From Atherix ibis (Eukaryota; Arthropoda; Insecta; Diptera; Athericidae), in contig OY282607.1 in NCBI GenBank assembly GCA_958298945.1, forward strand, positions 53,483,020-53,547,019: a DNA stretch of 64,000 bases. Direction: 5' to 3'. Shown piece after piece: positions 1-12,900 of the stretch; position 1 is the first letter of the stretch, and each line of letters opens with the position of its first letter. Position numbers and translations under genes: made by a program. The notes below the pieces were generated by a model that was not told the origin of the DNA, searched no databases, and saw only the letters and a list, made by a program, of their open reading frames with translations.

Positions 1-684
1 CAACCCAAATTTGCTCCAGAGGGTCATAACTGGTGATGAATGTTGGGTTTATGGTTATGGCGTAGAAATCAAAGCTCAATCATCCCAATGGAAGTTGCCG
101 CACGAGCCAAGACCGAAAAAAACGCGCCAAGTTCGGTCAAATGTGAAGGTTTTGCTTACAGTTTTCTTTGATTGCAGGGGCGTGGTGCATCATGAGTTCT
201 TGCCACAAGGTAGAACGGTCAATAAGGAATATTACCTGCAAGTGGAAGAACAAACGGTCAATAAGGAATATTACCAGAAACGCCCGGATTTGTGGAAGAA
301 TAAAAATTAGCTTTTGCACCATGATAACGCCCCTGCTCACGCATCGTTGCTTGTGCGCGAATTTTTGGCCAAAAACATCACACTAATAATGCCACAGCCA
401 CCGTATTAACCAGATCTGGCCTCCTGTGACTTTTTCTTGTTCCCGAAACTGAAGAGCGCCATGAAAGGACGACGCTACGCTACGATTGGGGAGATAAAGA
501 CGGCATCGAAGGAGGAGCTGAAACAAATTATTTTTTGAAGTTTTCGAGGATTGGAAAAAACGTTGGCACAAGTGTATAATATCTGGTAGGGATTACTTTG
601 AAGGGGACAAAATAGATATTCATGAATAAATAAATAATTTTTGAAAAAACACAAAATTCGCGATACTTTTTGAACAGTTCTCGT
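1..684 (+). mobile_element. Mariner (DD34D) remnant, 5' end off the window
   Basis: Reads as a mariner transposase on the + strand. The first catalytic block (TGDECW, then YGYGVE..QSSQW) starts near 26. The second catalytic block HDNAPAH is at about 320, and a PDLAS-CDFF block at about 410-435, in shifted frames. A segment containing VNKEYY is duplicated in tandem at about 216-276 and replaces part of the middle of the protein. Frameshifts and stops make it non-functional. The right end is probably the sequence ending TTCTCGTA near 684. The sequence supports mariner superfamily membership; the exact subfamily is inferred only. Confidence 0.85.
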
Positions 685-854
685 ATACGATTCTACACAT
701 TCGCCCACTCAGTTTTTTTGTCAAATTCTTTGAAATACTTTTCTACTATTGCAAAAAAATCCTCCAAAAGTCTTCTTTGAAGAAAATACAGTGCTCCCTG
801 AATCTTTTGTCTATAATCACCCCTTAAAACTTATCTGCCATTGTAATCGTGTGA

Positions 855-1440
855 TTATGGTGGTGGCCATGTCATATTTTCCAAAATGCATTTCTGTTTT
901 TTATTTTGTAAAAATTCTCTACATAATTTGTAATTATGTATAATTTTATTATTATCCTTTTTCACAACGAATCCTTCACCAACTAGTCTTGTTGATCGAA
1001 GAGCAATTCCTTCAATTGACACTAAATCTCCTACTCTTCCCGCAGAAAAACAACTCCAACCCATAATTGAGCCACCGTTTTTATTCACAGTTGGTACCAC
1101 AGCTTCTGGGATTACTTTTTCTCCAGCACTATAATATACTTAAATTTCTACTTTTGACCTAAAGATCTGCAATTTTGACTCATTCGTCCAGAGTAAATTT
1201 TTTAAGTTTTCAGCACTTCAGTTTTGATGTAATAAAGCCCAATGCAATCTTTCTTTTTTATTTGAGGGCATGCTAATGGTTTCCTTACCGCCACACGCTT
1301 CAATAGACCAATATCTCTTAATCGCCTTGTCCTTTCATTTGCTAGTTCCTTGCTTAAACTAGTAATTTTAGGTCCTCATAAAACCGTTCTTTAGTTCTAC
1401 GAACCTAACTTTAAATTATATTTTTAGGCGCTAAAAGGCA
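855..1440 (-). mobile_element. Tc1-like transposase remnant
   Basis: Antisense reading gives a recognisable Tc1 core in one frame: the HWALLHQN region, LWTNESKLQIF, then VVPTVNKNGGSIMGWSCFSAGRVGDL-type residues. In intact Tc1 proteins the LWTDESKF block holds the first catalytic Asp; here it reads Asn, so the enzyme would be dead even without the stops. The region with the second catalytic Asp (QQDNDPKH) and the final Glu is missing, so the 3' half of the gene is deleted. No clear terminal repeats are visible. Confidence 0.75.
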
Positions 1441-3344
1441 TTCCGATTTATTTACCTTTATTTATTATATATCTACTATTAATAAAAGTTAAGAAAAACT
1501 ATCAAATTTAAGGAAAATGTTCAATCATAATAACATAGGAAAATGCTTAGATTACCGAAACAATATTATAAAATTTTGATATTCATTTTAACTTACTGCA
1601 AATAGAGGTGGGAAAATGGTAATTGCACTTGGTCTATTATGGCAAAAAAAAGGAAATTGCGGCTTGAAAAATATTTTAAAATTTAATGAAAAATTAAGTA
1701 TATAAAAAATGGTGTCATCTTTGAGAAAAATCGAGAACCTTCAGTAATTTTATTTAAATAAATAACTATGGGCAGTATTTTTGAAAAATTTAAACTTGTT
1801 CTAAAGGTTATCGAACGCAACCCAATTCATTGTTTACTAATATCTTTAGGCACCGGTAGGGGTTCAGGGAAAGTGCTTGTGGTAAGAAAAAAAAATTTAA
1901 AAAAAACAATAAATTGTTTTAGGAACAATTAATAAACAAATTGAAAAATTAATATCAGACAGATAATATTTTATAAACAATTCGTTGAGAAAACAGTTTG
2001 AATGAATCACTCTTCCACTTTGAATAAAATACTCTTAAATTAAATTTAATCTTTATTTAGACAATGAACCAAAAAAAAAATTGTCAATAAAATGTTCTGT
2101 TCTATATAAGCCGCTAAAATAATTTACATCTAAAAAAAAACTAATATTTGTTGTAGAAAAGTATTTAAATCTTGAATTTAAGGTTGTTTGTAGTAAAAGA
2201 GATGTTAAAAGGCCTCCTGAGGGTAATAAATTAAATCTTAAAACAGAGTTTTAGTTTTTCTTGACATTTAAATATATCGGATTTATTTATTTACTTTTTT
2301 GCTTTTCCTATTATTTAAATAGATCTTGGATCTAGTTAAGATTATGCTCCACTTCCAGTCCAGTAGAAACGATAAATAAAACAAACAAAATGTCATGAAA
2401 AAGTACATGATTCTGGTTTGTGGAATTTACGAATCTATATTATTTCTGGGGACAAAAATGTTCTAAAAATAATGGATTAAGAAAAAATTTATATTGGTGC
2501 TATGTGTAGTCATTATTAATAGACTTTCTTTTAATAGAAATAAGAAATTTTTTTTCAAATCGAACAGAAACAGGCAATTTTCTTAAGACATAATGCGCTT
2601 GTTTTTACCCAAGTGGATCGAATGGCAATTTTTTATAGAATTGAAAGCAATTTAAAGTGATTCTTATGCGTTTGTTTAAACCAATTTCAATTATATTTAT
2701 TTCGCATATATTTTTTCTACATTTAAATCTCAAACAAATTAAGCTCAAGTCCATCAAGTTTTCCATTCTTTTTTTAATTTTTTTAAACCAAGCCTATTTT
2801 TGATGATACTCGTAGTTTAAAACTCTAAATTCGGGTATTTTGTAAGCTAACGTTTTTATTTCAGAAAACAATTGGTTTTTGTGTCTGGTTTATGCTTTGG
2901 GAATATTAATTACAAACAAAATACAAAAAATATATTTAGATAGAAATATTCTATTAGCAAAAAGCAACTAACATTAATATTATATTAATATTATATATTT
3001 TAGCAAATTTTTGGGGGAAAAAATTTAAGACATCATAAATTCTATTTGTGAATTATTCAAATTCTTCAGAACTAATAAATATATTTGCGCCGGAGAATAA
3101 CTATGTATGTTAAAACATAATCACAAAAAAATTTTTTCAATCAAATGTTTGTTATCGCACTATTTGTGGGTCCGTTTGCCAAAAACCCCGTTTTTTAAGC
3201 TATAATTGATGACTCCGAAGTTGTTTCGGCACTATTTAATTTACTCCCTAGTATCCTTATCCGATTAAACTTTTTTTATTATACCTTTTTGTCTGCCGTC
3301 AACTGTTAGTAGCGACAATAACTTGAATTTTTTTAAATAACTAT
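1441..3344. other. AT-rich non-coding stretch
   Basis: No ORF of note, RNA gene or recognisable repeat was seen. It consists of A/T runs and short homopolymers, consistent with intergenic or intron sequence. Confidence 0.6.
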
Positions 3345-3535
3345 TTGAAGACATTTCTCCCATACAAATTTTTTACCAACAGTATGGAGCTCCAGCCCAC
3401 TATGGATCTCAGATTCTTGAGAGTATTGAAAAAAAAATTTCCAAAATCTTTTTTTTTAAAAAATTGGCTGGTGCGATGGTCCACACGACCACTTATCCTT
3501 ACTATATTAGATAGTTTTTTTGTATAAGCATTGAT
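3345..3535 (+). mobile_element. Short DD41D-type (rosa-like) transposase remnant
   Basis: Two overlapping frames give YGAPAHYGSQILEYLKK followed by a degenerate VRWSTRPLILTILDSFF. These align with the QDGAxxH ... WPPRSxDLTPLDFFLWG block of the long-spacing mariner relatives that occur elsewhere in the window (for example 54243-55375). Only the region around the second and third catalytic Asp remains. Confidence 0.5.
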
Positions 3536-3564
3536 TAATATATAAAGAGTTCCAACGTAGAATA

Positions 3565-4445
3565 TTTTAATGGACTTCTAAACACTAACCAGTCAGAATA
3601 CGAGTTAGAATTCCCCGCCAGCTCCAGAAATCATGCTGCCGCCGCCAAGCATCGAGGAAACGATAAAAGCGATCCGTCGACTGAAGAACCACAAGTTACC
3701 CGGTATCGACGGGATAGCCAGTAAACTAAGTAAGTACGGAGGCGACACATTATACCAAATAGTTCATCAATTAATGGTCCAAGTATGGAACAGCGAATCA
3801 GTTCGCGACAACTGGCACCTTGGCACTATCTACCCCATACACAAAAAAGTGGATGTCACTAAGTGTAGCAATTATAGAAATATTACGTTGCTGAGTATCA
3901 TCTATAAGATATACTCCGCTATTGTACTAAGCAAGATAGCCGCATTCGCCCGAAAAATTATTGGTCCATACTAGCGAGGCTTCGCTGCAGAAAAAAGATC
4001 AACGGATCAGATTTTCATTTTGCAGATGTTGATGGAAAAACTGTTGAAATATAGCCAGCAGATCCACTATCTATTCATCGATATTAAAGCTGCTTATGAT
4101 AATAGCTTCGAAAGCGTTAAATCACTTTCCTATTTGAGGTCAAGTATCACAGCCTATAAAAACATAGAGGGGAATTCTATGCACGGCTCCTGGCAGCCAA
4201 GAGAGCTTATTTTAGTCAGTCTAAATTATTTCGCTCGAAAATTCTGACCATAAAATGCTTCCTTTGAAGCATTTTTGGCCACCAACATGAGGATGGGCGA
4301 TTCTGGAGCCTATTTAACGAAGAGATCCAGGAGCGTTACCGCACGGTTGGTGGGCTGGACACATAATCCGTATGGATGAGGAAGATGCTGTCCGGAAACT
4401 CAATGGTGGCTGCACTTATGGTCCCAGAAAACGCGGTAAGCCTTC
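3565..4445 (+). mobile_element. RTE-type LINE remnant (reverse transcriptase, internally deleted)
   Basis: The + strand encodes fragments of a non-LTR reverse transcriptase. IEETIKAIRRLKNHKLPGIDGI (from about 3650) and SNYRNITLLSIIYKI form the fingers/palm start. After a stop at 3972, DQIFILQMLMEKL and LFIDIKAAYD (about 4075) carry the first palm Asp. The frame then jumps straight to VKSLSYLRSSITAYKNIEG, which belongs after the palm, so the FADD motif is deleted. A frameshifted C-terminal VRMDEEDAVRKLNGG-type block lies near 4370-4430. This is a dead insertion, probably in an upstream intron or flank of the GEF gene. Confidence 0.8.
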
Positions 4446-7400
4446 CTTATTTGGATTCAGATTGGATCTTGCTTTCTTTTAGTATTCTACCTCAATTGTT
4501 TTGAGCTTTTTTGAGGAAAAGGTCATTTGCTGTTTTATCAAAATTATCTATCAAAGAATTTACAAATTAATTCCTTTTTTAAAACTTGAAGGAAGTTTTT
4601 TTAAAGTGAGGTGGCACAAAGGTGGAAAAAAAACCGAAAATATTAGGAAAATAGGTGTAACTTCATCAATATTCCATAATACGGAAAATAGTGAATAAAT
4701 TTATGCAACAATGCTATTCATCGTAATCTAAATTCGTTTGTGAACTGCGCATCACCATTTGCGGCCATTTCACCATCTTAATCCTCTACTAAAAAACGTT
4801 TAAAATGGCAACGGTGTCGAAATGATTTAAATTAGTTTTTGTCTTCATGTCTTTATATCCTACCTTAATAAATCTGCTGCTTATTATGAATTTTATGTAC
4901 ATAGTTGTAAAAATTATTTAAATCTGGTTAAAAAAAATTAAATGTTAACTATTATTGGATCAGGTGAATTTTATGTTATTCAAAAAGCAATATTTTTCAT
5001 AATAAATTCAGATTTAATAATAAACATACATATGTCGGTATTATGTATTTTATTATATGGTTGTAAAACAATTTACATATTTTAGTTGAAAAAGGCTTTT
5101 CGCTGATTCAATCATAAAACTAACTGATCGAAATATAAAAACTTATTGCAAACTTTACTTCTCATAAAAAGTTCATAATTTCTCTTATTCGGGATCACCA
5201 AAAGAATTGTTTTCATAAAAAATAAATTACTGAAAGAATTTTTTTTTTCATAATCGTATAATAATTTTATACCATATTACTCTAACCAATGTTTAAACAT
5301 TTGTCCTTCTCTCATTTTCCTTAACATTAACTTTCTCTCATATTAGATATAATTAAAAAAGTTGCCAATAATTTTCCTATTTTCTTATTTATTTTTATTA
5401 TTTTTTTAGTTTTTGTTCTCATCTTAAAATAACTATAATTATAAAGTATACAATATGATGGTATACTAAATAAATAAGAAAATATGAAAAGTAAAAAAAA
5501 CAGTATTTTTACTTTCATTGTAATTGAAAGTTTTTGTTTTATTAAACCTAGTTATTATGGTAAAGAAGAAAAGAAAAGCGAATTTTGTTTGTAGATTTTT
5601 CTAAAGTAAATTGAGTAATAATGAAAATTGTAGAAATTTTAGAAATTTTTGATCAAATCAGACCAAAATTTCAGAAGGAATACTACTCATAGATGACAAA
5701 AATGATTATGTGCACAGAAATTTATTAAACACATATGGGCACATGCACAAACGTATATACACATGAAAATGAAAATTTTGGAAATTATACATTATTTTTT
5801 TGGCGGTCGTATTGAATTGAAATTAATGAAGAAAGTACTAATAAAATTGTATAAAAAAGCGAAAGCTGCAATTTATTTATATCGAATATGGCGGCAGTGA
5901 AGAAAATAGTGCGACCGAATATAATGATTATTAGGCATCGATCAAGAAAACAAAAATTCAAAATTAGTGAAGAAAAAAGAAATTATCGCGGACACTCTAT
6001 CATCAAATTAAATTAATTTCGCGTGCCCCTCAATGTTCGTATATCAGTCATTAGGTGTTATTATTATCATACGTATCTTATTACCTTCTGTTAAAAATGA
6101 GAAAATTCCGGATGCACTCATAGTTTAAATACTCTCGTTCTCCTTCTCTTTTCATCACATTCATGGAAATTCGGCCATATTTTTTTCTTTGATCAAATTT
6201 TCTTCTCTTCTCTTCTTCTTCTTCTTTTATTTAACTTTTCTCTTATAGCTTATTGTTATCATAACGATTAAAGAAGCTATATGAAGTCTCCAGTCGTTTT
6301 CCACTTTATCGTAAAATAAAATCATAAAATTTTTCTCATAACTTTTTCTGTTTTTTTTTGTTATTGGATTAAATTAAAACTGAAAGAAAAAGTATTTTCT
6401 TCCTTCACCACCCTGCATCTTGATTTTCACTTTATTTTTCTTTTATTTTCCAATATTTCGTTTTTTTGTGTATTTTCTGAAGAAATTTCAACATGTACCC
6501 ATAATTTTTTTATAAAACTGGATTAGATAAAAAATAATAATAATCAATATGAGATTGAAAGAAATTGTATTATTAATATTTGTTGACGTTCAACAATATT
6601 AATTTCCGTATATTTGTTTAATATAATTTTAATATATTTCTCTTAAAATTTTGACAGCTCTTATTTTAACTTTATTGCTGAATTTTTTTTAATATTGTTT
6701 TTCCTCTTAAACCGTATATGACGTGTGATTATGTTTCCTATAAATATGTTATCAGATTATAATTAACATACTATGATTAGATTTGACAATTCAGTTCAGA
6801 GTTTTTTTGGGATTACATCTTGGAATTTATGACTTTATTATATTATGTTATATGACCAAATCTGCAGGGTATTCTATCGATGCATATTTGATAGAATGGG
6901 AAAACGATATATTTTTTTAATTATATAAAACACAATAAATTTTACTATTAAGAAAATAGGATTCTTAAACGATTTTTTTTGTTGGTTTGGAGAGGAGGAA
7001 TGAGGTCAAAATTGTTATAAATACAAAAAAATTATACATTTAAATAGAAATAAAATTTAAAAAAAAAATTTAAAAAATTTAGAAAATTCGTAATTTTGGA
7101 AATATTTGCATTTGATAAAAACAAAACGCGTACGTAATTATTTTAATAAGAAATGACCTCCTTTACTACCCCATTTCGTGTGATTATGAAATACCTTATT
7201 TAAGTCTACGAAATGAAATACCTTATTTAAGTCTACGAAAATTAATAGGAAATACACATATTGGAATATTACAATGCTATTATAGTTTTATAGCTATCAT
7301 ATTGAAAAAGTAAATTTTATAATAAATAAATATTTTACGCATAATTTTAACCATAGTTTTTTAAATTTTTATTTTTTGCACTTTACTGCATAATTATATA

Positions 7401-9862
7401 TTAAATAAGACTTTGGAATAGTTTACATTATGCAGTAGAGTAAAAAAATATATACTTTAATAGGTTTTTTAATTTATAGTGTAGATAATATAGTATTTAA
7501 TGGATTAATTAAGCAATTTAAATAGTACAATATCTATAATATAGAATTATGTATGTTACCAATGTACATGTCACTCAGATTTTATTTAAATTCTGGATTT
7601 TTTATTAGATTTGAAAATTCCATTTATTAGAATAATTAATAAGTAATTTTTTATACATGTTTAAAAACAATAAAAAAAACAATAATATTATAAAAATAAA
7701 AAATAAATTTTTAAGGTTGCAACTTTTCATTGTTTTGCTCCTGATCCCTTGAATTTTTGCTCTATTTATATTAGATATTAAATTATTCAAATAAATTATA
7801 AAATATTGTTTAAATAATGAAAAGTGATCATTATGCATGCAACCAAGAGAAGTCTCTTCCAATAAGTACTAGGGACAGAATCAAATTAAATTTCAACTCC
7901 AACTTATAATTTTTTCGATGTCGTTCGTAAAGCGCAACTAGAAAATTTAAAAAAAATTAAGAATAAATAAATTCCTTTTAAATTACATAATAATTTGTGT
8001 TGAAATAAAACTAACCCAAATTATTAAGATAAATTGTTTAATTTAATTGAAAATAACTATTTTAAAGGTAGTTGATTTGATTAAAGCGTTGAAATTGCAT
8101 TGAGAATACTTTGAGTAATTTTCGCATTTTTCGTGCGCTCTAAATCCGCTAAAATGGTGGGGTAAGATGATCAATTCGAAATTTAAAACCAATTCAATTT
8201 CCAAATAGGAAAAATTAACTACAGAAAACAAATAAAGTCAACTATTACCACAGGTTGTAAACAGAGCGAAAGTTTGTCAGCTTTATTTTCTTACAAACTG
8301 CTTTAGTTTGTATATATTTATTCATTTGCGGTTTTATATATATAGAAATTAGTTAATAATAAAACGTAATAAATCATACTGTCTTAGTTTGCAATAAGAA
8401 TTTATATTTGATAAGTTTTTGTTATAAAATTTTTTATCCAGTATATCTACTCGAAAGTAGTTGAGAAATTATCATACCTACTCGAAAGTAGTTGAGATTC
8501 ACGTTATCATACTTTTAAAGAATCATTTAAAATTTGATTAATTTTGAATAGTGGTATAATCATTCAATTTAATTTTATACCAATTGGCACAAATGGTCGA
8601 TTACAATTTGAATTTAAATTCGTTAACAATGCGGGAGTCATCATCATATATGATCGTATGTAGAATAATTTCTAATTTGAGAAAGTCGACCTTGTTGTGG
8701 CTACCATTGTTTAATTGTTAATTACGAAATACACCTTTATATTAAGAGAGAAAGAAAAAATGAAGGGAAAAAGAGAAAAAAAACGGAACTACTTAAATAA
8801 TACAAAAAAAAACATCAAATAACAAAACAATTTGTAATTGAATAAATGGTACTTGATTTTTAGAGAGTTTACTATTCGGAAAACTAGAGTGAAGAAAAGT
8901 AAATAGAAAAATTCAAATTACCCCGTAACTGTCTTAAAAATAAGAATAGGTACACTGAGATCGAAAGATTGGGTCTTTAAAAGATTTTTTATAGAATTTA
9001 GGTAAAAGAAAAATATCATTAACAATTTGTTAATTTAGCAACTTTCAACAATATTCAATAAACTTACACACACGCAATAGGAACGTTAGATTACCGCTTC
9101 TAAAAAAAAGATGGAAAACAAACAAAAAAGTGTTAAAAATTGAATAGATTTTTAACATGAACAGATATTTTGCCGATATAAAAAAATATCATCTTCCATC
9201 TGTAGTCGTCTTTCATTTAAAGTTTAATTTTATATAGGAAAAAAGTGGACCAAATTTAATTTACTTCAAATTGTTTATTTTACTTCTTCAATCTATGAGG
9301 AATTTTAATTCTTTATAAAAATTTTCTTGTACCGTAAGTGTTAAATTTTTTTTTTTTTTTTAAAAACTTTGGAAATAAAACCGGATCTCAACAAAATTTT
9401 ACAAAATAATTTTGTAAATCATCTATAAAAATTAAATTAATCAATCGATTAGAAATGGTATTTTTATTTAATTATTTTGCTTTCGAATTATAAAATTATA
9501 TATTGGTTTAAATTGTATTGTTTTTATTATATTGTTAAAAAAACTAATTTCAATTATTTTAATTATACTTTCCGGAAAGAAAATTTTTATAGTTGTTTTT
9601 TTAGTATGTTTAAATTGCGTAAGGGATCGCATTAGAATTTTAAATGCTTATAAAGTGGTTAATTTTGAGTAAAATATCATTAAATCTACTAATAATCAAA
9701 TGATTTAATTTCATAAAATTATCGTACAAATAACTTATTATTATTATGAAAATAATATATTATAAACCAAAAATATAATAATGAACATTTTCTTATTGTA
9801 TATTTTAAAAATAGGTAATAAAAAATTTATAATATATTCGATTCTATTTTTTTTAATTTTAG
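4446..9862. other. Long AT-rich intron or flank without a recognised gene
   Basis: Very AT-rich throughout. A 22-27 bp unit (gaaataccttatttaagtct) is tandemly duplicated at about 7189-7240. Two copies of ctactcgaaagtagttgaga lie at 8447-8466 and 8478-8497, each holding a small ctact/agtag hairpin. A pyrimidine-rich tract runs at about 6125-6250. No supported coding region or RNA gene was found. Since the exon at 9863 has an acceptor, at least the part next to it is intron. Confidence 0.55.
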
Positions 9863-9991
9863 GCTGATACACAGGATGTAAGGCCCAGATCTTTGGATGC
9901 AGGCATGGACTCCGGGATTTCTTTGAATGGTGGTGATAATATTTCCAGCCCAGATAGTGATATATCGTCACAACATTTACAAAATCAACCG
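9863..9991 (+). CDS. GEF exon: linker just before the DH domain
   Basis: The exon has a polypyrimidine-AG acceptor ending at 9862 and a GTAAGT donor at 9992. It is 43 codons, phase 0 at both ends, and reads ADTQDVRPRSLDAGMDSGIS and onward. The acidic/Ser-rich text is typical of the linker between the spectrin and DH parts of DBS-like GEFs. It is the first exon of the gene that I can identify in the window. Confidence 0.8.
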
Positions 9992-12900
9992 GTAAGTTTT
10001 TCTTTGCTCATTTTACTAATAATATAAACTTGTGGTTAAGTAGATTCGAGAAATAAAGTAAACGACTTTTCTGGTTAATTAATAGAGTCTCAATTTATTT
10101 CAATTTTTTAATATAGTTTTGTGAATTCTTATCGCGTATAATTTCACCGAGCACTATTCCACCGAGTACTATTGTATTTCACATAGTACTATTTCACTTA
10201 ATACTCTTCTCCTAGTACTACTCCACCGCACTCTTCCTACCCAGTACTATGTGTATTCCCACTCACGTTTTATCCAGGCTATCTTACCACACCACTTCTC
10301 CGAGCACTATATCTGCTCACCTCCTCCGAGACTATCGTTACTCATCACTGACGAGTCAATCTTACCCCACAACTCCTTCGAGTATTACGCCCGCTCATCT
10401 CCTCCGAGCCTTTAGCCGTTACATTCTTCTGAGCACTATTCTCGCTCACCTCTATCGAGTGTTTAGCCGCCGAGTCTACCTAGTTTAGCCGCCGAGTCTA
10501 CCTCACCTCTATCGAGTGTTAAAAGAATATTGAAACTCCAAAAAAGTCTTTTACTCCATCTCTCGACTCTACGTAGAATATTTATATATATTTTTTGGAA
10601 TATACGAGGGTCATTCAACAAGTACTTAGCCTACAAAAGAAAAACGAAAATTTTGGAAAGGTGGCAATTTATTTTTCCACATAATCTCCTTCAAGCTCGA
10701 TACACTTGGCCCAGCGATGCTCTAACTTTTTTAACCCGTCCAAAAAATACATTTTCTCGAGGGAAGCAAAATTGGCCTCCGTGGCGACGATGACCTCCTC
10801 ATTCGATCCAAAAGTATTCCCGGCGAGTGATTTTTTCAGGTTTGGAAACAAAAAGTCATCACAGGGGGCCAAATCTGGAGAGTACGGTGAATGGGGCAGC
10901 AATTCGTAGCGCAATTCGACCAATTTCGCCATGGCGACGGCGGAGGTGTGAGCAGGCGCGTTGTCGTGGTGGAACAGCACTTTTTTCTTCGCAAAGCGGG
11001 GCCGCTTTTTCTTCAGTTCGACGTCAAATCGGCCCAATAAGTCAGCATAGTAGCGCCCCGTTTTTGTTTTACCCTTCTCGAGGTAATCGATGTGGATCAC
11101 ACCTTGTGAATCCCAGAAAACGGTGGTCATCACCTTTCCGGCCGATCGAACAGTCTTCGCCTTCTTCGGAGCACGCTCGCCGGGTGAAGTCCACTGTTTC
11201 GACTGTTCCTTGGTCTCTGGTGTGTACCAGTGAATCCATGTTTCATCGACGGTCACAAAACGACGCAAGAACTCCGCTGGATTGCGCTGAAACAGCGCCA
11301 AACACGTCGCCGATGTGGTCTCACGGTTGCGCTTGTTTTCCGGTGTGAGCAAATGCGGCACCCATCGCGCCGACAGCTTTCTCATGCCCAGTTCTTCGTG
11401 TAGAATATGATGCACCGTTCCTACTGCGATGCCCACAGTCTCAGCTATCTCGTGAACCTTCAATCAACGGTCTGCCAACACGAGATCGTGGACTTTTTTA
11501 ACGTTTTCCTCCGTAGCAGCCGTTTTCGGGGCACCTGGGCGTGGCTCATCAAAAACCGACATGCGGCCACGAACAAACTCGTTGAACCAATTCTTGACGG
11601 TCGCCATCGAAGGAGAAGAGTCACCATACACAGCATCCAAGCGATCTTTGATTTCGCTGCGCGTTTTCCCTTCCAAAAACAAGAATCTAATCACCGAACG
11701 ATATTGTTCTTTTTCCATTTTTGTGCAACCGACCGACACGCTCGCTTTCAAAGGCTCTCAAAACAAAACTAATGAAGGGAATCGACTGAAACTTTGACAG
11801 TAGGCTACTAAAAGAATGTACTGCACGATGGTAAATTTCTTTTGTGACAGCAGTTCCATCGATCGGTGAGGCTAAGTACTTGTTGAATGACCCTCGTAAA
11901 TAAAAACACAAACAAAATGTTTTACTCTGTAGATCAAAAAATCTGTAGTTATAAATAAATTGTTTAATTTGTTTGCTCTTAAATAGTCGTATTGATAAAA
12001 CGAAATTCATCGTAAAACACTGTTCTTAATTATATTTGGTGTTTTTAGTCCTTCAAATAATCAGTTCTAATGTTAATTTCGTCAGAATCGTAAAATTATG
12101 AAAAATATTCAAAGAAAAACTCAATTTTATGCAATAGTGTGTTCTGGAAAAAAAATTACTTTGAAAAATATCTATTTGTTCTCCTATGTATGCAGGAGGC
12201 TCTCCTGAGGCATCCTACTTACGTTTAAAAATATCGAGCAAAACCCACCAGTCTACTTGCTTTTTTCTATTTTTTCCAAAGAGCCAACATTCTTTTCTTT
12301 TGTAGTAAATTTTCACAATTTTGTTTTATTTTTTCGTTTTTTATTTAATATTTACTAATAATCGGTTTTATTAGATAAAACTAATATGTTTAAAAAAAAA
12401 AGAAGAATATTCTCGTATATTTTTAGATATTAGTCAAGCTTTTAACCGAATTTGCAATACCAAAGTAAATTAATACAATGAACTCTTCTGTATCTTTCCG
12501 ATTATCACCGGTTCCCTGTAAGTAACCATGACATTATCGTCTACAATATTTATACATCCATTATTACTTTTAAGGCATTCCTTGTACGTACGTGGACGAC
12601 CTTACAAAATTCCCTAACATGCTTTCAAAATTCTGTAAATCCAAATCCAAACTCTCCAAAATTGGTTACTACGACTTCGATTCTAAACAAACATTCTAAA
12701 TTGACAATACTGAGACCAATGTGAAGTTACATACACTTCACTACGACTTCGATTCTTAAACAAACATTCTAAATTTGGTTTACTGAGACCAATGTGAAGT
12801 TACATACACATACTAGAACTCTAGGGCTCAATCAAACCTTCCAATTCCCGTCAAATTGAATCCCTCCCGTCAAAAATACTCCTCAATATTGTTGATACTC

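Noticed and set aside
10706..11772. Several + strand ORFs over the mariner
   Set aside because: Shadows of the minus-strand transposase; the same holds for 37866-38835.
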